A DNA stretch of 64,000 bases from Alicyclobacillus suci (GCF_017329615.1 NZ_JAFMTW010000008.1:62001-126000), one strand, 5' to 3'; positions 45,288 to 53,337 are shown, counted from the stretch's first letter. Numbers and translations are program-made. Notes: generated by a model not told the origin, from the letters alone.

Positions 45288-45764
45288 AGTCTACAAGTTC
45301 GACCCAACGTAACTCCCGACGATGGATGGTCACCGTTTCACCGACAGCTTTCTCCGGCCATTGAAACCGCCCCTTCTCCAAGCGGCGATAGTGCAACCAA
45401 AATCCCGCTGTATCCCATTCCAGGTAAACCTTCTGCTCAGCATGGCCCTCATTGAGCATGGGTCAGCGCCTGGACAACTTGTTGTAACAGGACCGGATTG
45501 AAGCGCTGTCCCACTTCGATGCGGACATTGCCCACTTGAACGATGAGTGTATCTTCCCAAGACGACTCGCCCATTCCTACCGACAGCCACTGGATTTCTT
45601 CGGAACGCTCCACCTGGATTCAGCGTACGAAGTTTGCGGGACCAGTACCAGAAGCGGTGAAGGCTGATATTCCGAGCGGCGCACCATGCTGTAGCCGTTT
45701 CACCGCTGGCTTGAAATTCTTTCAGTCGTTGCCACCACTCTAGTTGCAGTTCTGTCCTTGACAC
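45277..45764 (-). pseudogene. fused remnants of IS66 tnpA and tnpB
   Basis: GTG 45764 (AGGAG upstream) begins a typical IS66 TnpA helix-turn-helix, ELQLEWWQRLKEFQASGE and AWCAARNISLHRFWYW. After about 50 residues the frame is lost. The C-terminal part of TnpB then follows in another frame (VYLEWDTAGFWLHYRRLEKG, RFQWPEKAVGE) and stops at 45277. The centre of both genes is deleted, so neither product is functional. Confidence 0.8.
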
Positions 45765-46036
45765 GATACACACTCTCCTCACGGCTCCGATTCTTAAGGA
45801 GATTATCTCGCCCCAATGCCTCTGCTACTAGGTGTGATCGGTTTGACGCATACTTGTATTCTGCAAAAAATTTTCCGTATCAGCAAACACAATATGCATT
45901 GTTAAATATCCATTTTAGATCTAAGATGTAAGGCACCATCCCAGTACAGCGATAACTTATTCGAGTATTACAACTCGCTGTTTTATTATGGAATTACAGG
46001 GCATTCAATGGATAATTACGTAAAGGTGTGTGACCC

Positions 46037-46585
46037 ATGAATAAGAAATCTCTATCCACGATCGCAACCATCATGTGCTCATGTGTCACAATCGTCAGTA
46101 TCGCAGGATGTTCAAACAAACATTGGTATACGCCTCAAGCACCGGTGACTGGGATCAAACAAACATGGCAAGTTATGAAAGTTCGTTCGACGAAAGACTC
46201 ATCAAACACGTTCACACTGGATCTAGGAGTCGCCAGTCAAGGAAAATCCCCAGATTACAGCTTTTGGTTGAGCGATCCGGCATGGTCAAGTGCATCACGT
46301 GCAGGCCTCGCCAAAACATTAGGTTCATCAACTGTAGGGCGTCTTATCCCCAAAGCCCCTTATTACTATGAACTTACGATCCCCAACACTGCGAACATTG
46401 GAATGCCGGGGACAGCTGTTGCATACGGAAAAGGTGATTCGACAGCTTTAGTCCAATCCGTTTGGTTTGGAGAAACCTCAAACTCAACTATAATTGTTTT
46501 TTCTACATCCCAAAAACTTCAATGGACACAAACGTCAGCATCCCCGAAAAATCAAACCATATCCTTTACATGGAACAAAATATAA
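46037..46585 (+). CDS. putative lipoprotein in the IS island
   Basis: 182-residue protein starting at ATG 46037 with AAAGGTG 8 bases upstream. The N-terminus is a lipoprotein signal: MNKK, a hydrophobic stretch and the lipobox SIAGC with Cys25, so it is probably anchored to the outer face of the membrane. The mature part is Ser/Thr-rich with a beta-sheet-like pattern, as in small immunoglobulin-like or uncharacterised surface lipoproteins. The family is not recognised. It is flanked by the IS66 derivative and the IS1380 transposase and may be passenger DNA. Confidence 0.75.
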   Translation: MNKKSLSTIATIMCSCVTIVSIAGCSNKHWYTPQAPVTGIKQTWQVMKVRSTKDSSNTFTLDLGVASQGKSPDYSFWLSDPAWSSASRAGLAKTLGSSTVGRLIPKAPYYYELTIPNTANIGMPGTAVAYGKGDSTALVQSVWFGETSNSTIIVFSTSQKLQWTQTSASPKNQTISFTWNKI

Positions 46586-46757
46586 ACCCGGATTTCGACG
46601 ATTAGGTGATTGAGGTCATTGACCGAGGCGTGTTTTCAAGTATTTGGTGGATTTGTTAGCGAACACGGTGAAATCATGGTACGGAACTAGAGCAATGGAC
46701 ACACTTCCCCCTCCCCAAGCCAGGCTATGAACTCCACTTTTTCAATTGGAAGAAAAT

Positions 46758-48131
46758 CTACGTGGCGGCATGAAGCATGATCAACGACCGATGCTTGGCA
46801 TACACGGGAAGACGAATGCTCCACTGGCGTGCATGACGCACTAGAATCCCAGGTAGATGGAATAGTCTTCGTCTGAGCCGTCCGGCGGTCCACTGTCGCA
46901 CCCCTGGTTGAAGCGCGACGTGCTTGTACAGCAGGAGTAGATTATACGCAAGTAGCTTTAGACCTTGCAGCGCTTTGTTGGCATCGAAATTCTGGCTGGA
47001 GAATCGGTCAATGGCAAATCCATATTTGGCTTCCTTGATGTGATTCTCAGCGTTACCACGAAAGTTATAGAAGTGCCATACATCCTCGCCGCGCCAGTCA
47101 AACGTTGTGGCAATCGCCTCGTATTCCCAGAGCCAATCCGCACACAGGCACTCCTGGGGGTCAATGTCTAAGCGACGCACAATCACGACCCGCCGAGGCT
47201 TGTCCCAGGATGTTGCCTGATACATGATGGAAGTAACGTCACAATGTTCCCGGTCACTCTCTGTGATGCAGTGCCAGAGGAGATTTGGCGCTTGCGCCAA
47301 CTGTGCGAGTCGCTTGGTCCACTTCAGTTTGATGACGTAATCCCGCTGATCTTGCTCCAATATCTGAAACACTTTTTCTCCGGTAAACCCTTTATCCATG
47401 CGGACGGCACGAATGTTGACGCCATCCGGCAACTGGTCTTTCATCGCCTTGTAGAAATCCGCAAATCCATCTGATGTATGGGCGTCACCAGAGCGCAACT
47501 CATCATAGAGACAACAACCAGTGAGTGAATCAAACGCCAGCAAGGGATGGAAACTCGCTCGTCCGTGATGGTGTGGATTATATCCAACAGCGGACTGTTG
47601 CTGCGCGCCATAAACAGTCTCTACAGAGGAGTCGATATCGACCACGATGCCTTGTCCTTTGGGGAGAAGTGACCTTAGGATTTGTCTATGCGCCGAACGT
47701 ATCGCTTTGATGCCAGCGTCGGAACCGAGCCGCTTGAGGTCCTTATATAACAGAGTCGTATCAGGCAGTTTTGGCACGTCCAACTTCAGCTTCAACAGGG
47801 GATCTTGTTCGATGTCCTCAAAGTGGAAAATCCGTTCCTGACCCAGCAAGGAACCGAAAATGACGGTCAGAGCAATATCGTCCATGTGGAACCGGGTGTT
47901 TCTGCCCTTGCGTAATCCATGTACCCAAAACTCCCTGTCAATACCCGTTCCCAAAACAAAATCTATGAGACCAGCTGCACCGCCAAAGGAGGTGGCGGCA
48001 TTCAAATCGTAGCGAGTATGAATTGTAGATCTTTTACGAGCAAACTGGCTTCGTGTATGATTATATTGTTTCACCCAAAAGGTGCTCCTTCCTAGCGAAG
48101 ATGTGGTTCTTGACAAACTCATCTTAGCCAT
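46758..48131 (-). CDS. IS1380-family transposase
   Basis: 457-residue DDE transposase. The family pattern is visible: TSFGGAAGLIDFVLGTG near the N-terminus, VVDIDSSVETVYGAQQQSA with the first Asp, the segment GYNPHHHGRASFHPL, VRMDKGFTGEKV with the second Asp, and NHIKEAKYGFAIDR with the Glu. The frame is complete, so it may still be active. The start is ATG 48131 inside an inverted repeat (48077-48147). I could not define both element ends. It probably spans from near 46.7 kb to about 48.15 kb. Confidence 0.9.
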   Translation of the reverse strand: MAKMSLSRTTSSLGRSTFWVKQYNHTRSQFARKRSTIHTRYDLNAATSFGGAAGLIDFVLGTGIDREFWVHGLRKGRNTRFHMDDIALTVIFGSLLGQERIFHFEDIEQDPLLKLKLDVPKLPDTTLLYKDLKRLGSDAGIKAIRSAHRQILRSLLPKGQGIVVDIDSSVETVYGAQQQSAVGYNPHHHGRASFHPLLAFDSLTGCCLYDELRSGDAHTSDGFADFYKAMKDQLPDGVNIRAVRMDKGFTGEKVFQILEQDQRDYVIKLKWTKRLAQLAQAPNLLWHCITESDREHCDVTSIMYQATSWDKPRRVVIVRRLDIDPQECLCADWLWEYEAIATTFDWRGEDVWHFYNFRGNAENHIKEAKYGFAIDRFSSQNFDANKALQGLKLLAYNLLLLYKHVALQPGVRQWTAGRLRRRLFHLPGILVRHARQWSIRLPVYAKHRSLIMLHAAT

Positions 48132-48147
48132 ACGGGGAGCACCTTTT
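48077..48147 (-). repeat. inverted repeat across the transposase start
   Basis: AAAAGGTGCTCC (48077-48088) / GGAGCACCTTTT (48136-48147). In RNA entering from outside, this would fold the transposase start codon (48131) and its upstream region into a stem with a 47-base loop. Several IS use such structures to block translation from read-through transcripts. Confidence 0.65.
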
Positions 48148-48166
48148 CAATGATTCACACCAGTTC

Positions 48167-48640
48167 ATGAGGACACAATCGTCGAAATCCGGGATTACTA
48201 AAAGTAAGCGCGATTTAAACACTGAGATGGAACTCAGATGGCCATTCTTATTACAAAGAGTAAAATCAGCACTGATCCAGTGCGGTCATTCTGGGGATAA
48301 TCTAAACACCCTGGCACATGACCCATTTCGTGGACCAGCCGTTACAGAAAAGCTCCTTGAACAGGGGTTACCAGAAGCATCGTTTTTGCCTGTTTTGGTC
48401 GGAACATTAGCTTTTTCGCGTCCACAAGGGTTAGAGTGGTACCCTCGATGGATAATTAGCCGTGGAATCCGATTGTTGGAAAACGACCCGATTTGGTTTG
48501 TGAACGTGGCACTATGGCAATTACTTTCCATCATGGCAAACCCATTTGCTCACTTCGACACATTCGCCGCAGAAGTGAGGGAATTTATTGACCGTTTAGA
48601 TTTGTTTAGTAGAATCAAGAATCATTCTACGCTCTGTTAA
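48167..48640 (+). CDS. hypothetical protein, possibly 5'-truncated
   Basis: 157-residue frame from ATG 48167, only about 20 bases from the IS1380 transposase end. No ribosome binding site precedes it, so its original 5' part may have been removed by the IS, or translation starts at the later ATG in ELRWPFLLQRV's frame (about residue 21). The product has aromatic-rich helices (GLEWYPRWIISRGIRLLEND, FVNVALWQLLSIMANPF). The family is not recognised; the domain resembles generic cytosolic helical proteins. Confidence 0.5.
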   Translation: MRTQSSKSGITKSKRDLNTEMELRWPFLLQRVKSALIQCGHSGDNLNTLAHDPFRGPAVTEKLLEQGLPEASFLPVLVGTLAFSRPQGLEWYPRWIISRGIRLLENDPIWFVNVALWQLLSIMANPFAHFDTFAAEVREFIDRLDLFSRIKNHSTLC

Positions 48641-48662
48641 TTTCTCTATACACAATACGTAG

Positions 48663-48893
48663 TCACCAAGTTTTGGAGATTGCACTTATAGGTATTTCGG
48701 AGTCGTACTCGCTTCGACATACCCACTGTAGAGAGAGCTGTTGGTCGGAATTGATGTGGATGTCGGTACTGTGGCGGAACTTGCCCGTGATATCGACGTC
48801 ACCAGCTTTATACAACACCGCCGGTGTACGGTAAGTCGGCGAAATGTTTTGGTCTGCGATATTACTTGCATAGTGGGTGTAATCGTGATGTGA
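48663..48893 (-). pseudogene. 3' fragment of an unrecognised gene
   Basis: A minus-strand frame is open for more than 75 codons and ends at TGA (48663-48665) with protein-like content: NISPTYRTPAVLYKAGDVDI, then TGKFRHSTDIHINSDQQLS and a Trp-Cys segment. No start codon or ribosome binding site is found, and upstream it runs into the divergent MFS gene. It looks like the C-terminal remnant of a secreted or surface protein cut by rearrangement. The family is unknown. Confidence 0.4.
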
Positions 48894-48902
48894 GGTGATG
48901 GC

Positions 48903-50150
48903 ATGGGTGGAAAGTTCAAGCTAAAGACAGCTACTCGGACCGGTATCTTTGTTTCCGGCATTGGTGTCTCTGCTATCGGCGATTTCATATATCTGGTTGC
49001 TATAAATGTCTTTGTTCTTAATAAGACGCACTCAGCAACAGCAGTTGCCGGGTTGTGGGTTGTATCCAGGATTGCGGCTTTAATAGTAGGACCGTGGATT
49101 GGGAGCATTACGGACCGATTTTCCCGTAGGAAGCAACTGATTGGCGTCGAGGCTACCCGTGCGCTATTGATCGGTTTTTTGCCACTCCTATCACACTTGA
49201 CTTCTATTTACGTAATTCTATTTTTACTCGGCGTTGGCAATACATATTTTGGTAGTCTATTTCTTCCGTATCAAACGTTGCTTGTTCCAGAGGAATCACG
49301 AAAACGAGTGAATTCCATTGTCAGCACCTTGCGATACAGTGCCTTTCTGACGGGACCTGCTATTGCTGGTGTGCTCTTGATGCACGGAAGTGCTTCTATC
49401 CCTCTGTGGTTGGACTCGATGAGTTTTTTGGTTTCTGCGGCGTCCTTCATCTTGTTGCCTGAATTGGGTGTGCCACAAGCGTCTACGGAGAGAAAGCATC
49501 CATGGCGTACTGTTTTTACGGATTGGCAAACTGCAATCCAATTTCTCAATGAGAACCGACTGTTTACCGTCTTATTCAGTCTGAACGCACTCATTGGCAT
49601 CTTTGCCCTTACGGCAGACACACAAGAGGTTGTCTTTGCTCGGCAAGCACTACACCTTGGGCAACTCGGTTACGGTATGATGGTCACTTCCGCAGGAATC
49701 GGATTTGTTGCTGGGTCCCTGCTGTTATCGATTATGTCCAAGCGGCTCAGTACAATATGGCTTCTAGGTATCGGAACTCTGTTCAATGCGCTGGGATATC
49801 TAGCGTATGCTTTGGCACATTCTTTCTGGGAGGCTGTTATCGGACTTATCATTTTAGGGTTGTTTGGCTCAAGTGCGAGTGTGGGCTTCACTACATACAC
49901 TCAAAAAATAATGCCGGTATCGCACATGGGAAGAATCAATAGCGTGGTCGGCCCACCTCAACAATTGCTAAACATCGTGTTTATACTGTTTGGTGGTTTT
50001 GTAGCCACTTGGTTGGGAGTACGTAGCTTAATGGTCGGAATAACAACGTTGATGAGTTTGGCAGCACTGGTCATAGTATTTGTTGCATATGTGCCGAGTA
50101 ATCAGCGACAGCTAAAGGATTCCGCCTCGAACAATGCTTGTTCAACATAA
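48903..50150 (+). CDS. MFS transporter (macrolide-efflux-like)
   Basis: 415-residue membrane protein with twelve hydrophobic segments and the MFS loop motif GSITDRFSRRKQL between segments 2 and 3. Overall it resembles the MefA/Bcr-like exporters of the ENTS/H+ antiporter group. ATG 48903 follows GAGGTG. It lies alone in the IS-rich island, with no regulator beside it. The exported compound cannot be inferred. Confidence 0.88.
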   Translation: MGGKFKLKTATRTGIFVSGIGVSAIGDFIYLVAINVFVLNKTHSATAVAGLWVVSRIAALIVGPWIGSITDRFSRRKQLIGVEATRALLIGFLPLLSHLTSIYVILFLLGVGNTYFGSLFLPYQTLLVPEESRKRVNSIVSTLRYSAFLTGPAIAGVLLMHGSASIPLWLDSMSFLVSAASFILLPELGVPQASTERKHPWRTVFTDWQTAIQFLNENRLFTVLFSLNALIGIFALTADTQEVVFARQALHLGQLGYGMMVTSAGIGFVAGSLLLSIMSKRLSTIWLLGIGTLFNALGYLAYALAHSFWEAVIGLIILGLFGSSASVGFTTYTQKIMPVSHMGRINSVVGPPQQLLNIVFILFGGFVATWLGVRSLMVGITTLMSLAALVIVFVAYVPSNQRQLKDSASNNACST

Positions 50151-50459
50151 GGGGGCTTATACGCAATGAAGCCCGCACCGCCCAATCCACATAAATATGA
50201 CAGCGCGGCAATTGGAACGCCGCGTCCGCTTATATTTTTAAGCTTAAAACACATGAGTGTAAAAAGTGCGCCACAATTCAACTGCATAGTAGTACAAAAC
50301 CGCGCATATCCGAACGCTACGTTACGCGTGAGGAGATTCCGTTGCTGAACGAAACACAAATGGGCCGCCAGCAAAACTCGTACTTTCCTTGGGTCAAAGT
50401 TCTGGTCAATAGTACGTCGCAAAAGCAAGAAACGAGCCACGGTTGTCATCGCACATAAG
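50151..50459. other. gene-poor stretch with an open plus-strand fragment
   Basis: After the MFS gene there is no complete gene for 309 bases. A plus-strand frame is open from 50201 to TAA 50456-50458 and reads like protein (CKKCATIQLHSSTKPRISER, then TREEIPLLNETQMGRQQNS). It has only one ATG (50360) and no ribosome binding site. It ends two bases before the IS66 terminal repeat at 50460, so it may be a gene remnant flanking the insertion. Confidence 0.3.
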
Positions 50460-50670
50460 TGAGCGTCAAAGCACGCACACGTATTGCTAGCTCGTCGCTC
50501 GGAAGTAGAATATAAAACATCCCCACCAGCGAGTGATGGGGATGTTTCAGTTCCATAAAGGTTATTTCCGTTTTGGGTGACATGTTCGCTCAGGCAAGGC
50601 TTTAGATCACGGCATGAGCGACGCCATTGCATCAGCATCAATGGTGCCCATGTTCGGCAACTGTTCGAAT
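50460..50670 (-). repeat. 3'-terminal copy of the IS66 derivative (copy A')
   Basis: About 210 bases closely match 44970-45180. The terminal repeat TGAGCGTCAAAGCACGCA starts at 50460. The hairpin AAACATCCCC (50515-50524) / GGGGATGTTT (50538-50547) is kept, and so is the tnpC end (EQLPNMGTIDADAMASLMP, now with an internal stop). The match stops at CAACTGTTC (50658-50666), a few bases before another IS66-type terminal repeat (50673). This copy was therefore cut by the second IS66. Confidence 0.85.
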
Positions 50671-50759
50671 AGTGAGCGTCAAAAAGGGCACACCTAGTAT
50701 TTCGCCAGATGTTATGGCATAAAAAACAAATCATCCCCGCCCATCGGCAGGGATAATTG

Positions 50760-50995
50760 TCGTGCTTATTTGGTTTTACGCCGACCTCAATGTGCTCCGG
50801 TAGCTCCTCTGACCATGGCAGTAGGGTGTTTAAGGCATCCGGTTCCTCACAATCAAGATTGGATAACTGCTCAAACAGATGTTGGAGATACGAGACTGGG
50901 TCTAGTCCATTTTCTTTTGCCGTTTCAACGAGACTATACGTGATGGCACTTGCCATTGCGCCCTTCGGCGTGTTGGCAAACAGGAAGTTTTTTCG
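50760..50995 (-). pseudogene. C-terminal piece of IS66 tnpC (copy B)
   Basis: RKNFLFANTPKGAMASAITY, then SLVETAKENGLDPVSYLQHL and DALNTLLPWSEELPEHIEVG form the conserved IS66 transposase C-terminus. The frame continues to 50102 without a stop but only through unrelated DNA. Upstream it breaks at 50995, at the 30-bp palindrome. Confidence 0.85.
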
Positions 50996-51021
50996 ATTAT
51001 GTTCGCGCGAACATAATCGAA
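50992..51021. repeat. 30-bp perfect palindrome at the tnpC/recombinase junction
   Basis: TTCGATTATGTTCGC (50992-51006) is exactly complementary to GCGAACATAATCGAA (51007-51021). A further arm, ATTATGTCC, follows at 51021-51029. It marks the edge of the block inserted into tnpC and could be a recombinase core site or an operator for the downstream recombinase fragment. Confidence 0.8.
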
Positions 51022-51151
51022 TTATGTCCTCGAGCTAGTTATGTGCTATAACACGGCAGTTGGCCTTTAGAGCTTGGCCTATGGCTATTGTACTGACAAC
51101 ATAATCATGTTACCCGCTTGTCGGGAAAAAACCATTCGAGGTGACATGATT

Positions 51152-51511
51152 ATGGGATTTGTAGCGGCAAAGGATTTCCAACAAGATTTGCTGAAGGAGG
51201 AGTATAGACCAGCAACTGTGAGGCAGTATGGTGAGATTATTCAAAAGTTTCAGTCATTGTCTATGGAGCATGACCCGGCGCACAGCTTGTCCCATGACAC
51301 TTTGATCGCCGAGTACCTGAATCCGGATGACGCTATTGCCAACCGCCCGGGAGATTACAAAATCGTTAGAGCAGCACTGCATGCCTATCGGCGTTATCTC
51401 ATCAAGATTGGCCATTCTCTACCCCATCACGCTGAATATGACCCGATCGAACAGGTGATTGACGGCTATATAGTTTATTTGGCAGAAACCGCGGGGCTTA
51501 AGAGTTCATGA
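51152..51511 (+). pseudogene. truncated tyrosine recombinase (N-terminal domain only)
   Basis: From ATG 51152 (GAGGTG 8 bases upstream) the frame encodes about 119 residues with the SAM-like core-binding pattern of tyrosine recombinases: DLLKEEYRPATVRQYGEIIQ, RAALHAYRRYLIKIG and [15 protein letters not shown]. It ends soon after it joins IS66 tnpC DNA near 51503. The catalytic domain is missing. The leader contains an inverted repeat, CATAATCATGT (51100-51110) / ACATGATTATG (51144-51154), that covers the ribosome binding site and start. Confidence 0.65.
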
Positions 51512-52645
51512 CGTTGTTCCGCCATCTTATCTTTGAGCCCACGCTTTATCTTGAATAACTCATTGCAATACAGGAGTCCAACTCGCGCAGCAGTTGGCAT
51601 TTTCTGATCCGACGATGGCAGTGACTTCACTGCTTCGTCAAACTTGCGCCGCGCATGTGCCCAGCATCCAACGAGTGTCGCGTTCTCTACATCGTGGTAT
51701 CCGCTATATCCGTCCACGTGCAGATAACCCGCGAATCCCTTCAGGAATTTCTTCGGATGCTCTTTCGACCGACTTTCTTGATAGTCGTAGAGCACAATGG
51801 GCGGGCCGTTGTTCCCACTTCGATACAACCACATGTAGGAATCTGACGTTGCAGCCCGGCCAGCTTCATGCAATACCTGCAGCGTTGTCTCGTCGGCATG
51901 AAGGTACTTGCGTGCAAGCAGTTCAGTGTGGAGGCGGTCGTAGAGCAGCCGCAACCACCGATGCGCACCTGTGACCACCCAATTGGCCAGCGTCTGCCGG
52001 GATAATGCCACGCCCTGTCTTGCAAACTGTTGTTCCTGGCGATATAAAGGCATCCCCTCAACGTACTTCTTACCCATGACATACGCCACAGCAGATGCAG
52101 ATGCGAAACTTCCCGGAAACGCGGGGCCATTTTGCTCACATGGTCGACAGCCATAGATGTACTGCACATGCTCCACGACCAGTACCTTGGCCGGGATGAT
52201 TTTTAACTCGCGCCGCACCTGCGTACTCATTTCATGCATGGGTTCACCGCAACAGGGACAACCAAGCTCTTCTTCCGGCAACCGGTATTCTACTCGCTCT
52301 ACCGGCAAATCTTTGAATCACTCTTCGCGTTGACCGGATTGCTTCTTAATTCCGCTCATAGGTGATGGTTTCCGTCTCCGGTTGTTCTTGAAGTAACGGC
52401 TCAGACGATTCAGATGTCCACTCCGCCTCGTTAAATAACCGGATTTGGATGTCGCTCGACCGCTCACTTTGTGTCCCGAACTGTTGATGCCGAGAGAGGC
52501 GCACTTGCTTCGTGAGCCAGTTCAACTGTGCCTTCAGGTGTGCATTCTCTCGTTCTAAGGCTGTACACCACGCCTCTAGATTTTCAGTTTTGTCCGGGGT
52601 ATCCGTTCTCGTATTTTCCATGTATAAGGTTTCGACACAAGACAT
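51504..52645 (-). pseudogene. N-terminal and catalytic parts of IS66 tnpC (copy B)
   Basis: 52645-52346 encodes the coiled coil (ALERENAHLKAQLNWLTKQV) and the FGTQSERS motif. A frameshift and a TGA then separate it from 52308-51504 (in between, KKQSGQREE is readable in the shifted frame). That part has [18 protein letters not shown] zinc-knuckle Cys pairs, HADETTLQV (first Asp) and [11 protein letters not shown] (second Asp). It breaks at RHEL near 51504, where recombinase DNA begins. Confidence 0.88.
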
Positions 52646-52707
52646 CCAAATCTCTTGTCGTGACTGCGTTTTCGAGCGGGTTTTTTCAACAACCCCCCTG
52701 CCAAATC

Positions 52708-52788
52708 TTACACAACTCGGGTGGCTGTGACCCTGGCATGTGCACGTTGCTGTGTGACGGACAGGCCGTCCAGCAACCAGTTCAGTTC
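52708..52788 (-). pseudogene. last 27 codons of IS66 tnpB (copy B)
   Basis: ELNWLLDGLSVTQQRAHARV and a short tail to TAA 52708 are the typical TnpB C-terminus. It starts four bases after the tnpA stop, so about 90 codons of tnpB are deleted. Confidence 0.75.
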
Positions 52789-52792
52789 TCGT

Positions 52793-53092
52793 CTAGCATG
52801 TCGAGGCAAGAACGTTCACGAGTTGCTTAAGAAATTGCAGGTCACATCCCGGTTGAACTTCCATGGTGGCAGCACCGATGCGTATGGAAATAGGAGAACC
52901 TGATGAAGAAGGAGGAAGAGGCTCTACGGACACAGACACGAAACGCGGTTGATTGCCAGATAGTGAATCGGGGAACCGACGAATCCAGTACCACAGTTGA
53001 TGCTCTTTGATGCCATTTTCAGCGCACCAAGCTGCACCCGACAGACCGCTAGCGCGAAACTGGTCAATGCGTTCCCGCCACGTCTCGCGCAA
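52793..53092 (-). CDS. tnpA: IS66 accessory protein TnpA
   Basis: 99 residues from TTG 53092. N-terminal helix-turn-helix of the IS66 TnpA family: WRERIDQFRASGLSGAAWCA followed by ENGIKEHQLWYWIRRF. A hydrophilic linker and a C-terminal part PGCDLQFLKQLVNVL that resembles the usual end of the family follow. It appears intact, but the rest of the element is not. Confidence 0.82.
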   Translation of the reverse strand: MRETWRERIDQFRASGLSGAAWCAENGIKEHQLWYWIRRFPDSLSGNQPRFVSVSVEPLPPSSSGSPISIRIGAATMEVQPGCDLQFLKQLVNVLASTC

Positions 53093-53199
53093 CTACTCTA
53101 AATCCACTCTTTTCATTATTCTTTATCGGTAAGCTCTTTTTCTCCTCATATTTATATTTTATCATACTACGGTGTAAAGATTAGATACTTTCGCCTAGC

Positions 53200-53250
53200 G
53201 GCGAGCGCCTTATATCCCCATAGCTGAAGCTAGGAGTTTTACGCCTCAAC
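53200..53250 (+). mobile_element. possible solo right end of an IS200/IS605-type element
   Basis: GGCGAGCGCCTTATATCCCC (53200-53219) and the imperfect hairpin CCCATAGC-TGAA-GCTAGGAG, followed by TTTTACGCC, resemble the conserved 3' end found after tnpB in IS1341/IS605-type elements. No tnpA or tnpB gene lies next to it. If correct, it is a solo end or the trace of a lost element. This rests on remembered pattern similarity, not on a search. Confidence 0.4.
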
Positions 53251-53257
53251 TGATAAA

Positions 53258-53295
53258 AACAGAGGCCTGGCATCGACAACCGCCAGGCCTCTGTT
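53258..53295 (-). terminator. intrinsic terminator of clpE
   Basis: 14-bp stem AACAGAGGCCTGGC (53258-53271) / GCCAGGCCTCTGTT (53282-53295) with a 10-base loop. On the minus strand it is followed by TTTTATCAG, 43 bases after the clpE stop. Confidence 0.92.
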
Positions 53296-53337
53296 ACACA
53301 ACATCCATTTTGCCGGAATATCAACGCAGGTTGAACA

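Larger units (their letters stand above)
44971..45852 (-). mobile_element. IS66-family internal-deletion derivative (copy A)
   Basis: Imperfect terminal inverted repeats bound the element: TGAGCGTCAAAGCGCGCACAC (44971-44991, shown in part as TGAGCGTCAAAGCGCGCA) and, inverted, GTGTGATCGGTTTGACGCAT (45832-45851). Both ends carry the TTTGACGC core. Inside, in transcriptional order, are the N-terminus of tnpA, the C-terminus of tnpB, the N-terminus of tnpC and the C-terminus of tnpC, so large internal parts are missing. A hairpin TGAAACATCCCC (45024-45035) / GGGGATGTTTCA (45049-45060) lies near the 3' end. No matching 8-bp target duplication is seen. A close copy of its 3' end recurs at 50460-50670. 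Confidence 0.8.
50673..53092 (-). mobile_element. IS66-family element (copy B), decayed and interrupted
   Basis: A second IS66 lineage, in order on the minus strand: tnpA (53092-52793), a 27-codon end of tnpB (52788-52708), then tnpC in pieces (52645-52346, 52308-51504 and 50995-about 50760). Its 3' terminal repeat begins TGAGCGTCAAAAAGGGCA at 50673. A block of about 500 bases (50996-51503) with a tyrosine-recombinase fragment lies inside tnpC. The 5' terminal repeat beyond 53092 was not found. The element is not autonomous. Confidence 0.8.

Noticed and set aside
50102-50956. 284-codon minus-strand frame as a single gene
   Set aside because: It is a chimera: the IS66 TnpC C-terminus, then an out-of-frame copy of the other IS66 end, then unrelated DNA.
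44971-53250. The IS island as a defence island
   Set aside because: Apart from the XPB pair at its edge, the genes are transposases, a lipoprotein, an exporter and fragments; no restriction, toxin-antitoxin or CRISPR components were seen.
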